Shown piece by piece: positions 23,668 to 35,754 of a stretch of 64,000 bases of DNA; position 1 is the stretch's first letter, and each line of letters begins with the position of its first letter. The notes under the pieces are model-generated. The model made no database searches. It worked only from the letters and a program-made list of their open reading frames with translations, and was not told where the DNA came from. This stretch comes from Protea cynaroides (lineage: Eukaryota > Streptophyta > Magnoliopsida > Proteales > Proteaceae). Made by a program: the position numbers and the translations under genes. The stretch is taken from contig CM053269.1 in NCBI GenBank assembly GCA_028583415.1, positions 24,295,477 to 24,359,476 on the forward strand, read 5' to 3'.

Positions 23668-26600
23668 TTACCTTTGATTTTTAATTTCTTCGAGTCCAAT
23701 CCAATTTCCTTGGATGTTCGTTGGTGGCAGATTTCTTGGATCCAAGGGAAGGCTTTTGAAATTTTGACACAAGTCAATTTTAAGTGTGTGCAAAGATGGC
23801 AAATTAACAATTATATCTGGATCCCCTGATTGTGATGAGGAGAACTGTACCACACCCAAGAGCTTCGGCAGGTTTATCAAACTTAGATTAAATAGTTTGG
23901 GAAACATCATCTTGCCCTCATCAACTTCTCCACTAACTGCAAATATTTCTTCCATGTCATTGCATAATAAAATTTTAATTTCTTCAAGATGTGGTAGGAG
24001 ACATCGACCCGGATTCAATGGTAGAAAGTATTTCAACTTGGGACATTCACAAATGGTTAGGGACCTTAGGTTGTGGAAGTAATTCAGAGTTGACAACAAA
24101 TTTGATAAATTGGATTGGGTTGACGTTGTAGCTCTACATTGCTCCATTGGATCTGCCCTTGTTACCTGCTCCTCTCGCTCCTCATCAATGGAGATTATTT
24201 GCACCATTTCATTACACTGATAAATGTTAAGGGGTTCCAATTTTTGAAGTCTCTCTTCCATGGTTGGTGAGAAGAGGTATTTTAATCTCTCCACATTCCT
24301 AACATTGATATTCACAAGGTTCTAGAGGCTTCCATGTGGTATGACACCCTTCCATATGGTCTCCAATTTAGGAAGTCTCCCAAATGTCAGCTTCTATAGC
24401 TTCATCAGAGGAGCTTGTCCTCCTCCTTCAAGGCCCTTAGAGTTAAATATCTCTATCAAACCAGAGCAGCTATAAAATTCGAGAACTTCCAAATTTGGTA
24501 GTCCACTACTCATTTCTATCAATAAATACTTCAAATCACTACAGTTGCAAAATTTGAGAGATTTCAATCTATTAACACCTCCATATTCTTTAACAACTCG
24601 CCACACATTCTTTAACCCATTGCATCTGTGAAAATACACGTTTTCACTTCATCCCAACATCTTAAACAAATCGAAAAGTTGTTCTGGTATTACTAATCTA
24701 GAAAACAACATTAGAGTATCATAGTAGTATCTCCAAAATATATCTATAGAACATTCTCCTATATCTTCCATATTTATGGAAAATCGTGTCAAGTTTTTTG
24801 AAAAAATTGAGACATGCGCAGACAAACATTCAACATTCGAGATATCTAACTGTAGGCTAGTCAAACCGGTCAAAGATGCTACCTCAGAGACATAAGCTTT
24901 ACTCTCATTTGTTGACCTTCCTTTAATCTCCCACTTAGCAAAGCTATGATACATGTTTAATTCTTCCAAGCAAGACAACTTTGACAGCATATTCGGAGGA
25001 ATTGTCAATCTTAAAATTTTAGACAAATTCAATGTAAAGTCAGGTTAGCCCACCTATTTCTTCTGAAAAACTATGTACATCACAATTTTGTAGATCAAGT
25101 ATTTCGAGTCTCTTCAAGTTTCCTAGTAATGATACATCCAATGGCTGACTCCCGTATCAAATGTCTAGAATGAGTCATATCTAGTACCCATAGATTCGTC
25201 AAGCATGAGATTGATGCTGGGAATGAGCAAATAGATGTGAGAGAAAGATCTAGAATTGTAAGCGATGTCATCTCTTCAAAGAATCTGTCTGGGATTTTTT
25301 TCAAAGGCCAGTTCTCTTGTAATGATAAGGTCACGAGTCGGAAGGAATCAGACCTGTTGGGGAGCTTGCTAATTTCATTTTCCATCAGTGACAATCGCTT
25401 GCATGTTTCTGGGTTCTCCATATCCTTTCATTCTTCCAATCCTCTTCTGACTTTTATCTCAAATCCATGGTCTTCCCTTGCAATTTCTATAGCAACATCT
25501 CGTACCACATCATGCATTTTTACAGATCTATCGTAGTACTCTGCTTTCAAAAGTAAGCATGATGCTTGAAGTTTATTTAAGACCGTATGCAATTGATCCC
25601 TTGCTTCCATCAAAGATTCAACATCTTTGAATACCCTCTCCCCAATTACATAAGGGAACAAATCATTTTCAGAAATTTCATAGTCTTTAGGAAATAAACA
25701 ACACAACAAGAAACAAAATCTGGTTTCCTCATTGTCTAGAAAATCATAACTCATTCTAATGGAGGAGAAAACTTTTGCATTCATACCTGCAATCTCTCTT
25801 GCTGTAGACCTTTTTAGTCGACGAACTGCATCAGCCCACTTAGTTGGGTTTTTCTTACTCAGTTGGGTCTTTCTTACGCAATGCCTTTCCGAGGGTAACA
25901 AGTGCTATGGGCAAACCCCCACATTCTTTTGCAACTTCCTTAGCCACTATATGCAGTGCAGCAGAGACTACACAATCACCTGCGTTTTTTCAGAATAGAC
26001 TCCAACCATCTGCCTCTGTTAACACACGAATTTCGATTTCTGCTTGGTTTCCCATTAGATTACATACTTCTAGGCTTCTTGTTGTCAGTACACCTTTGCA
26101 CTGTTTGCTCGAATCATCTCCAAAGGGTATTCCTATATTGGCTAATTTCAATGGTGCCCACAGATCATCTAAGATCATAAGGATGCCCTTCTCTTTCTTC
26201 AATCTTTCTAACAAACGTCTCCCTCTCATGGATTCACTTTCTTCTTCAAGTTTCAAGCCTAAGTTCTCTGCGATTTCTCCTTGAATATTCTTCACAACAA
26301 GGTGTTGAGAGTTGTAACCATCACAACTTGATCGAAGAGCCCATCTCTTTTCACTCCCTTTCCCAATTCTTTCATTATAGTTATTTTCCCTACTCCCCCC
26401 ATCCCATAAACACCAACCGAATTGATGCTCTCATCCAGCAAAGCCCTCATGATCACATTCATAGCTAACTCCGTGGATTGAAAAGTTTCAAAATGTGGTG
26501 TGGGTACCGACTCTATGCTAGGAGGACGAGCTAGATCTGAGACAGCAGCAAATTGCCCTTCATTTCGGAGCTCATTAATGAAACTGATCTTCTTGACTGC

Positions 26601-26720
26601 TTCCTTGCCCACACGGTAACGAACAAAGCACCCCCTAGCCCTTGAAGACATCCCCTGTTCTCTTGGACTGCATCATCCAACAAGTTCACCTCAGTTTGTA
26701 GGCGATCCACATTCACTCTC

Positions 26721-27150
26721 TGTTAGACTTTTACTATTCATAGAGTTTTTTCCCAAACCCTAATATGCATACAAAGATCTAGAATGCAATGATATTCAAT
26801 ATAATCAACAATGGTAGAGACATACCTGAGAGTAGACAATTGATTTCCACCGTTAATCTCCAAGAATGATGTTGAAGCTTTGATCACAGTCTTCCACAGC
26901 CTGTAGAGGTTCCATGTCTTTTTCACTGCTCATGGGTACAGAGAGAAGAAAACAACTATGGCTGCGGGGACTCATGACCTAGTATATATAATACTATCAC
27001 AAAACCCTAATCAGTCCCACAATGTAAAAGGGATTGTCTATCTCTTTATCTTGTGACGAACCAGACCGAACCGGTCTAACCTAGTGACACAGACTCCCAC
27101 TGATCAATGGGCCCAGTAATTAATCAAGCCCACACATAAATATTCTAACA
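26721..27150 (-). repeat. 3' LTR of the gag-only element
   Basis: Collinear with 30858-31285 over its whole 430 bp, with scattered substitutions and small indels. Confidence 0.9.
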
Positions 27151-27162
27151 TTCTCCCACTTG
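27151..27162 (-). promoter_or_regulatory. Polypurine tract
   Basis: Minus strand reads AAGTGGGAGAA immediately upstream of the 3' LTR start TGTTAGAAT, the position and composition of a plus-strand primer. Confidence 0.75.
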
Positions 27163-27484
27163 GGCTAAATTAATTACAATGTCACCATTGAATAGTGTGG
27201 CCATAGAATCCATTCACATAATAAACTGCTACTTACTTTGATCCAGCTATTAAGCCTGTCAATGGGAGTAACAGCGGATAATATACCTCAATATACGGTG
27301 TACCACCTTCTGTCAGCCACATACAAAGGCTTACTTAACAACATGAACCGCCGTGAGATAATGAGTCATCTTTGATCGAATTACCTTCAATCGAGTTAGC
27401 TCCAAACCTTATATTTGATATTATCCTCTCATGGCAAACGCCACTAGCTTGGATTAATATCACGCTTTGACACACCGTCATAGT

Positions 27485-27655
27485 TTATTTGGCTGAATAC
27501 CGTTCTTAATCTTTAACTGAATACTGCCTTTTATCCTGACTAAATACCACCTTTTATATTTGGCTGAATACTGCCTTGTTTGACCTTTGGTTAAATACTG
27601 CCTAGTGTCTGGCTAAATACTGTCTATTTTATCTTTGGCTAAATACAATATGAAT
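27485..27655. repeat. Degenerate minisatellite in the gag-only element
   Basis: About seven or eight variants of TTGGCTAAATACTGCC repeat at 20-30 bp intervals between gag and the 3' LTR. Confidence 0.75.
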
Positions 27656-28080
27656 CATGAATCAAATCACCAACAATACAAACAACCATAGCACCAGATA
27701 CGAATGAAAACTCCCACTGACTAAGCACATCAAAATAATTCGTGACTATCGTATCATTCATAAGTCACTAAAGGCTCCCACTAGTGAATCATTCTTTGTC
27801 TTTGAAGATCTTGAAATCATCCAAACATTCAATCACTATTGTAAATATAGAATTTAACACACAAAAATATTTATTGCATAAAGACACCTTAAGATAAAAT
27901 AAAATCTTATTTAAATAAATTGAATAGAATCTTGTCTTGGTAATGCGTAAACTGGAAACAAACTCTCCTTTATGGAGAACAAAAACTAAAGATTCAAAAC
28001 ATCAAATTGAATTTAAATAACTTTTAACTATTAATGTATCTGACTCCTAACTAGACTTGTATTTCACAAACATGAAAACT

Positions 28081-28962
28081 TCATTCATTTTGTGCATCAT
28101 CTTCTTTAGAGTTTCTAGAATTCTTTTTTTTCTCTAGCCAATGCTTTCTGCTCTTGCAATCCCTCTTCATATGTCCTCTCTTTTGACACCAAAAACATTT
28201 GCTGTCGCTCAGATCTTTTTCTTCATGCTACTCTTTATCATCTTTCTCCTTGTCGTAGGGTTTCTTTGCTTTATCAGAAAAATATTTTCCTCTTTTGTGG
28301 GGTCCAACTCCTTACTGTTTAATGCCATTGTCAAAGTTGTTCTTGCAAAACATAGCATTAATGGATTCAATAGTCCCTTTTTTGTCACTTTCTTCATCTT
28401 TAGTACAAGCAGTTATCAATTCATCTAGAGTTCTACAAGTTTTATATGCCACTTTAATATGCTTGTATTCATTAGGTAGAGATTTCATTGCCAAGTACAC
28501 CAAATGATCCTTATCAACAGTGTGTCCTATATCTCTGAGTTTTTCAGCTATACCAGCAAGTCCAACAAGGTGATTTGTAACATTACATTTTCCATCATAA
28601 ATAGTGGTAGACAGTTTTGCCATCAGGGTGCCCATCTACGCTTTCTCAGTTTCCTCATATCTTGTTTTAATGTCTTTCAATAAACTTTTGACTGTTTCTT
28701 TTTCCTCAATTCCATCTAATATAGAGTTAGGGACATAACGCCTAATTATGAGCAAACATTTCTTATTGGCGTTTTTCCATTTTTCCATGTATTGTTTTTC
28801 CTCCAGGGTACTAGAATATGTGAGTACAGTAGACTTATCCTCCGTGATACCCATATTAAGGTCTAGCATACCTAAAGATATCTCTAGATTCATAATCCAT
28901 TGTTTGTAATTGGTTTCAGTAAGAACAGGAACACTTACCAAATTGCTTGCATTAATAGACAT
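28081..28962 (-). pseudogene. Ty1/copia-type gag with CCHC knuckle, decayed
   Basis: The frame starts MSINASNLVSVPVLTETNYK, the usual copia gag opening, contains LVYLAMKSLPNEY and TLDELITACTKDEE, and ends with a canonical CX2CX4HX4C knuckle (CFWCQKRGHMKRDC, about 28157-28199). Stops interrupt at 28636-28638, 28312-28314 and 28228-28230, all in one frame over about 293 codons. It would form capsid particles in a working element. No pol follows; the next 930 bp to the LTR hold only repeats. Confidence 0.8.
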
Positions 28963-30843
28963 CCTGAGATTAAAAATAATACATAATTATTGTGCAGCAT
29001 AGTAAATAAAGCAATGACCGACACTCAAAAACCAATTGTGCTAGCATTTTCACAATACATACAAGCAAATAACCTCTTTTTTCGGGAGTCAACCTAAAAA
29101 ATTACAAATTCATCTTTTGGGACAAATACATATATGATTTCCCTTGTGTTTGTGTAGTAATAGATAATTAACAGAAACTAATACATACAATTTAAACATA
29201 TGCAGAAAAATCATCTCTATGAGAGTCAACCGAAATACACACACATCCTTTGGGACAATATGTGCACTGGTCCTCTCGATAACTGTGTAATAATTGCAAA
29301 TGGATAATGACTCTTAAAAATCTCACTGCCTTTGGGTGGATGAAACCCCTAAAGCCAAGATCCTTCAACCATATACATAAGTTCTTTATATTCTTTGACC
29401 ACGTCACATTTGGGTGGAGAATGTCGTCTTTGCTGCATCCATAAAAAATAGGAGTTTATGTCAGTGTCACTTTTAGGTGAGCACTGCATTTTCTTGTTGT
29501 AGCTTGTAAATGCACAAATATAGGATTTGAACATATTATGATAGAACCAAGGTTGCCACTTTGGTGGTCATACCAAAATCCATACACAATAGCAACAAAC
29601 CCTAGTTCGAACAGACTTAGACAATGTCACCTTTGGGTGAACACTGTCAAACTGAAGCATCTACAGCACAAACCCTTGAATTTGAACACATCATAATGAA
29701 ACAAGGTTGTCACTTTGATGGTCACACCAAATTCTACCAATCAAATCTCAATTTGTAGCTCAAGTGAGATATATATATATTTAACCATGAATATTTAAAA
29801 AATACAACTTTACAAGTCCACATATTCATATATACATACACATTAGCTCAACAGTCAATTTGGGAAAGTAACTTCAAGAAAAACCAGCAGAAACACTGTA
29901 AAATGGGCTCCAAAAGAACATTATTTGAAGAAAACATGTTTCCCAATGCATCTAAGTGTACCAAAAATTATACCAAATTGAAGAGCATCAAAATTAGAGT
30001 ATACTGCAAAAAACCGGGGTCAAAACGGAGCTTTCATAATCCCGCAATCGTGATTTAATTCCCTTAGGTTTAAGGTCATCAAACAAACAAACCCTTATTC
30101 CTGACTGGTTCGATTTTGATTGGATCGGTTCACCCAGGATCGGTTTGATTCAGTTTAAACCGAACCGAAGATATATTATCCTTTTTTTGTGTTTCCTTCA
30201 AATCGAACCATCGGCCAACAAGGATGAACCAACGGATCAGTTCAAAGAACCAAACCCGATGCATAAGTGGTTTGACCCAGTCCAAAAAATGGGCTATCCA
30301 GGTCAAAATTTTGGGTTATCGGGGTGGGTATCCGGGTCGATTTGATGGGTACCAGGTCTGTCAACTCGGGTTGTTGACCTGGGCACGGGTTCGTTGACTG
30401 GGGCAGGTCAAAAGCTAGTCGGGTCCATCGTGAGTGACCCACACATGTCAATGGGTCAGACCGAGTCAACTCAGTCCGAGGATTGCATAACCCGTTAGGG
30501 TTATCGAGTTGACCTGGCAATGACCGGGTCAGCTGCCACCAAAAAACTTTTTTTTTTTTAAACCCTCGCCGGCTCATGGATCTCACACGCCTTTTCCACC
30601 GGTGCGTAAAGGAGCGTCAGGTGGCCGCCGGCGAATTTCTTTGTACCGGTGGCTTCGTCTTTCTGAGTCCTACAAGCCTGTATTGTTTGATTTAACTTTT
30701 ACAGGTTCGAAAAACTTTTCTAAGGTTTGAAACCTAGATTTGTTCGTACAAAGAATTCGAAAGAAAAAGTTCTCCCACTTTCAATCCAATCATACCTACA
30801 GTTTTTATAACCATTAACCATCGATCATAGGTCTGTATGTGGT
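28963..30843 (-). other. Leader of the gag-only element
   Basis: Noncoding. It contains a diverged internal duplication (around 29540-29580 and 29690-29735, both with AAGGTTG and ACTTTG words) and a GC-richer block at 30200-30640. Confidence 0.5.
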
Positions 30844-30855
30844 GCTCTGATACCA
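30844..30855 (-). promoter_or_regulatory. Primer-binding site (tRNA-iMet type)
   Basis: Minus strand reads TGGTATCAGAGC two bases after the 5' LTR, complementary to the 3' end of plant initiator tRNA-Met. Confidence 0.9.
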
Positions 30856-30857
30856 AT

Positions 30858-31285
30858 TGTTAGACTTTTATTGTTCATAGAGTTTTATCCCAAACCCTAA
30901 TATGCATACAGAGAATCTAGAATACAATGATATTCAATGTAATCAACAATCGTAGAGACATACCTGAGAGTAGACGATTGATTTCCGCCGTTAATATCCA
31001 ATAATGGTGTTGGAGCTTTGATCACAGTCTTCCACAGCCTGTAGAGGTTCCACGTTTTTCTCATTGCTGGTGGGTACAGAAAGAAGAAAACAACTATGGC
31101 TGTAGGGACTCATGACCTAATATATATAATACTATCACAAAACCCTAATCAATCCCACACTGTAAAAGGAATCGTCTATCTCTTTATCTTGTGACGAACC
31201 AGACCGAAACGGTCTAACCTAGTGACAGACTCCCACTAATCAATGGGCCAGTAATTAATTAAGTCCACACATAAATATTCTAACA
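30858..31285 (-). repeat. 5' LTR of the gag-only element
   Basis: It pairs with 26721-27150. The outer end at 31285 is followed by target duplication CTCTC. Confidence 0.9.
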
Positions 31286-31836
31286 CTCTCTCCAGCCAAT
31301 CTTCTCTCCCTGTTTTAATCACTTCCACTCTCGTACGAACTGCATTTATAGACCGTTGTACATCCGCTCTCTTTGCTATGAGTTCTTCCATCGGCCTTGT
31401 AAGCTTTGCAACATCCCTACTAGGATGAACAACATAACGAATACCACGTAGAACAGGAGGAATTAGACACTTGAACAGGTCTGTAATGGGTCTAACAAAT
31501 AAGGATGCTATTGGTAGTTTCAAAATGCGGAGGGATGAAACAATGAATCTTGAACGCTTGGAGCTCAGAGAAGATTGAGAAAGATAAGTTCACTTTCTCC
31601 AAAGAAAAATATTGAATTGGTAGGTCAGTGGAACAGTAATTTGATATGAGTGTTGGAGAGAATCAGCTCCCTTTTTTTTTCTTCTCTGTTCCTAGGCACA
31701 TGACCCATTTTGTCGTCTTTTCTTCTGCTGCATTGCTTACTCGTAGGAGTAACCTAAAAATAAGGGGAAGTTTTTCTGAGAGGAAACTGTTTTACTCCTG
31801 ATTTGAAGGCGTTAAATTAGGTCTAGATGGTGGGGG

Positions 31837-32951
31837 GAGTCCGCATCGTCTCCTCCCAGTTATTATGGGAGGACGATGGCAACGTTCCTTTAAATCGTGA
31901 CACGTGGATAAATTGAATCCCACGGTCACAATCAAATCTTCAAACAAATGATTTCCTACACATTGCAACACTGAAAGATTAGGTTAGATTGAAATCCTCA
32001 AATCAAACCAAACCTCACCCCTCTTTGAAATCGTCAATCTCTTCCCGCGATCTTCAGCTTGGACACCATGTGAAGCGGCTGGGACACTGAAGCAGGGGCG
32101 AAGAGAGATGCGGGGGCGAAGAGAGATGGAGCCTCTGCAACTTCTTCATCTTCCTTCTTCATCCACTTCGCCACTGAAAATCAATATCGACCCTCACCCC
32201 TCTTTTTGAGTTTTAGAGCGAAGTTGGAGAACAGAAGAGAGAAATCCACAGAGCTTCTTCATCTTCCTTCTTCATCTTCCTTCTTCATCTAACTTCTTCG
32301 TCTTCGTTCTTCATCTTCCTTCTTCATCTTCGTTTCCCCTTTGTCACCGCCGCGGGAAAAAGGAGGACTTTTTTTATTTTCTTCATCTTCATCTCCCCTT
32401 TCCCATTTGTCACAGCCGCTGGAAAAAGGAGGACTTTTTTTATTTTCTTCATCTTCATCTCCCCTTTTTGAAAGCTGTTGGTTTGAAGTCGAAGCTGTGA
32501 GTCCAGATCCGCAACCAGAAAGCTTCATTCCAGGTATGACTAGGGTTATTTTTCTCTGTCTCTCCTCTCTCTCTCTCTCTCTCATAAGTTTCGTATTTAG
32601 GGTTGTGAAAACTCCATTTATTTCCCTAAGCTTTGTTTCTGAAATTGTTGCAATGTATTGTGCATTGGTGAGTTTGGTATTTTGGTATTTAGGTATTAGG
32701 GATATCTTGTGCGGCCACGCCCAAATTGTGCATTGGTGAGTTTAGGTATTTTGATATGATAGGGTTAGGGTTTCGTTTTGTTTCTGGTTATTGTTACTTG
32801 TGCGATTGTAAGACGATTTTTATTGTTACTTGTGGGATATATTATTGAAAAGAGAAATCTCTTTAGTGTTGGAAAACTCTTAACTCATAACCGTGTTTGA
32901 CATTTGATAGTTAAAGATTAAGAGTATTAGTAGTAGTAGTATGGTGGTGTT
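31837..32951 (+). repeat. MULE left terminal inverted repeat
   Basis: The exact inverse of 43622-44727 apart from small differences. It includes a pyrimidine-rich leader of CTTCTTCATCTTCC units, a splice donor CCAG|GTATGAC at 32534 and a conserved noncoding stretch to 32951. Confidence 0.9.
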
Positions 32952-33227
32952 TCCTGTTTTAAATAGGCTATCTCATCCCATTTTATTTTCTGTTTTGTAT
33001 AGAAATCTGATGACACGATTCAAATAATCGATATTAATCAAAATCCAAGAGAGTTTTGGTTATTACTGCATAATGTTAACGATGGGAAAGCTACTTGGTA
33101 TTGCTATTATTTTGTTTTTTTTTTTTGTGTGGGTAAAGATGCTATTAATTTGTTATTTCTCAAGTATCAATGAAACCACATTCTTTATTTTTTATTGAAT
33201 TGGTTATAATTTTTTTTTTAGTTTACA

Positions 33228-35754
33228 ATGGGAGATGATGAGATTGAAAAAGATGATGATGGTAGACCTAAGATTGGAATGATGTTCGAAACAGAGGAAA
33301 ATGCATACGAGTTTTATAATGATTACGGGAGAAGCAAGGGTTTTAGTATCAGAAAAGAATCCTATCATTGGAAAATGGTAGAAAATAATAGTAAGAAACT
33401 TGTAACTTCGAGAGTGCTTGTATGTAGTAAATCTGGGTTGAGGAGACATGACAAACGGGATTCGGATACAAATAAGCCTCGAGCAGCTACAAGAAGTAAC
33501 TGCAAAGCAAGAATGGGAATTCGATACATTGCTAAATGTGGCAAATACCAATGCTATGTTTTTGAAGACGATCATAATCATTTCCTCCACTTGCCAACAA
33601 CTTCAAAATATATGCGTTCGCAACGCAATATATCAGATGTACATGCCATGGGGATTGATTTAGCAGATGATGTTGGGATAAAAAGTAAGGCAACATATGA
33701 CTTTATGGGTATGCAAGAAGGTGGGAGAGAAAATCTTGGGTACACTAAGGTAGATGTTCAGAATTATCTTTGTACCAAGAGACAACGCCACTTAGCTTGT
33801 GGTGAAGCCGGTAGTGTGTTCAACTACTTTCAGCAGCAAATCAAATCAAATCCTTTATTTAGATTTGCGATACAAATGGACTCTGAAGATGAGATGACAA
33901 ACACTTTTTGGGCTGATAATAGGATGAGGATGGATTATGCAATCTTTGGTGATGTAATCACATTTGATACTACATTTTCCACTAATAAAGAGCATAGACC
34001 CTTTGGTGTATTTGCAGGTTTCAATCATCACAGAACTGCAATAATTTTTGGGGCTGCACTATTATATGATGAGACAGTCGAATCTTTCAATTGGCTGTTT
34101 GAGGCATTCCTTGAAGCTCATGACCAGAAACAGCCGATGACTATGTTTACTGATCAAGATGCTGCAATGGCAAAAGTAATACATCAAGTGTTTCCATCAA
34201 CAAGACATGGTTTGTGTTCTTGGCACTTAATGCAAAATGGGATTAAGCACCTAGGAAATTTAATGAAAGAAGGTTCTAGTTTTTTGACAGAATTCAATGC
34301 TTGCATGTATCAATATGATGAGGAGTCATAATTTGAAATGGCATGGCAGAATTTGATAACTTTGTATCCTACTGCAACAGATTCATGGTTAGATCGTACA
34401 TATAAAGTGAAAGAAAAATGGGCCAACTGTTTCATGAAGAAGAGTCTAACCATAGGAATGAGGAGCACACAACTGAGTGAAAGTCTTAATAAGGATATGA
34501 AGGACTACTTGAGCTCCAAGTTAGATGTGGTTCAGTTTTTCAAGCATTTTGAGAGAGTGGTTAATGATAAGCGTGAAAATGAGTTGAAGGCAGAATTTGA
34601 TGCAAGAAACAAACTCCCTAGAAATATGTATCCCAATACTCCTCTCATGGTACAAGCAGCAGAAAGGTATACTCCAACGATATTTGAGGCATTCCATGAA
34701 GAATATTCATCAATTGGTTCATGCTACACAAAAGAAAAGAATGAAGATAGTGAATTACATGAGTACTTAATTGCTATTCATTATAAGAAAGAACAATTTA
34801 CGGTATTATCCAAACCATCTGAGGGTTGGATAAAATGTAGCTGCAAGAAATTTGAGAGTTTTGGCATTTTATGTCGTCATGCATTGAGAATCCTATTGAA
34901 TGTGGAAGATATGGTATTAATGCCAGAGTGCTATATTTTGAAGAGATGGACTAGGACAGCAAGGGATTACATAGTGGAAGAAAGTCATGTAACCACAACT
35001 GATCCATATGTTTTAGATAGCACACAACGTTACAATTTGCTTTGTCCTAACATGGTGCAATTGGCAGCAGAAGCTTCAGTTACAGCCGAGGGATATTCGT
35101 TTCTTATCCAGATTGCTAGAGAGGCGAGGACAAAGTTAAAGACTTTCAGGAATCATGACTTTCTTTCAACTGTTCCAACTGAAAATGATGTCATCTGTCA
35201 AGCAAAGGGTCTGAAAAAGAAAGAAGGTCGGAAAGGTGGTAAACGGCATAAAAGTTGGGTTGAGAAGAAGAAGAAAAAGGTGAAATACATTGGGGTTACT
35301 GAATCTCAATCTTCTCATCTTGGTATCCCAACTTTGCCTCCCAGTCTCATTGAAAGGACAGCATTGCAAGGATATCAGCCAATGCTGCAAAGCAATCAAT
35401 CATTCACATCATTATTAATGGTAATGATATGCAATATTAAAATAAAATCATAGTTCATATGAACTATTTTCCAATTTACTTAACCAATACTTGTTTGTGT
35501 AGCCATCGTTTGATTATTCCCAATCAATGTCGATATCTTCTCAAGCTTCAAACTCACATACACAAGTTCAAGGAAATATTGGCAGGTAAAATACTCTCAC
35601 CATTAGATATCTATCTTAGGCATAAAACTAGTCTATGCTTATATTTCTATTGTTTGTCTTTCCAGAGTATGCCTATACAATGATTCTCCACATGTTGGAA
35701 TTAATGATTTTTTAGTCACCTATGATGGAGGGAATCTTGTTGGCCAGGATTCAG
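33228..35754 (+). pseudogene. FAR1-type MULE transposase with one nonsense codon
   Basis: ATG at 33228 follows a 3' splice site at 33220-33221, so a 5' UTR intron 32534-33221 is likely. Residues about 17-110 form the FAR1 DNA-binding domain (ENAYEFYNDYGRSKGFS, then C/C/H-x-H ending DDHNH). The MULE transposase core has VITFDTTFSTN and MFTDQDAAMAK acidic residues and CSWHL, with a SWIM finger CSCKKFESFGILCRH near residue 537. One TAA (34329-34331) interrupts, most simply a GAA codon changed. Small 3' exons follow: 33228-35420, 35503-35585 and 35666-35754, with GT/AG introns that keep frame. The true stop lies further on and was not found. It would excise and insert the element by binding the TIRs. 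Confidence 0.85.

Larger units (their letters stand above)
26721..31285 (-). mobile_element. Gag-only Ty1/copia-type element (TR-GAG-like)
   Basis: Two LTRs (26721-27150 and 30858-31285) begin TGTTAG and end CTAACA, and a perfect 5-bp duplication CTCTC flanks them (26716-26720, 31286-31290). On minus, the 5' LTR is followed by a tRNA-Met primer site and the 3' LTR is preceded by a purine tract. The 3.7-kb interior holds a decayed gag and no protease, integrase or reverse transcriptase. This matches nonautonomous terminal-repeat gag elements. About 30 differences between LTRs by eye indicate an old insertion. Confidence 0.85.
23668..31540 (-). pseudogene. CC-NB-LRR resistance gene relict (RPS2/RPS5-like), split by a retroelement
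   Basis: Read on minus, 31540-31286 gives the coiled-coil start, ending at GREDWLERV; 26720 then continues in frame with NVDRLQTEVNLLDDAVQEN. The NB-ARC follows: P-loop GMGGVGKIT (T to I change), kinase-2 ILMILDDLW, GLPIALVTLGKAL and MHDVVRDVAIEIA. LRRs with CNL-type LKxLxxxxC repeats run from 25420 to 23668. Lesions include frameshifts near 26625, 26295, 25870 and 25120, and stops near 25989, 25425, 24646, 24391 and 24315. No in-frame ATG was found at the expected start. Many lesions fit C-to-T or G-to-A changes. The family triggers effector-dependent immunity; this copy cannot encode it. Confidence 0.85.

Noticed and set aside
28636..28962. Host gene or autonomous copia element
   Set aside because: The frame is a gag N-terminus between LTRs with stops and no pol.
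32289..32585. Glu/Arg-rich minus ORF
   Set aside because: It is the antisense of the pyrimidine-rich TIR leader and recurs in each TIR copy.
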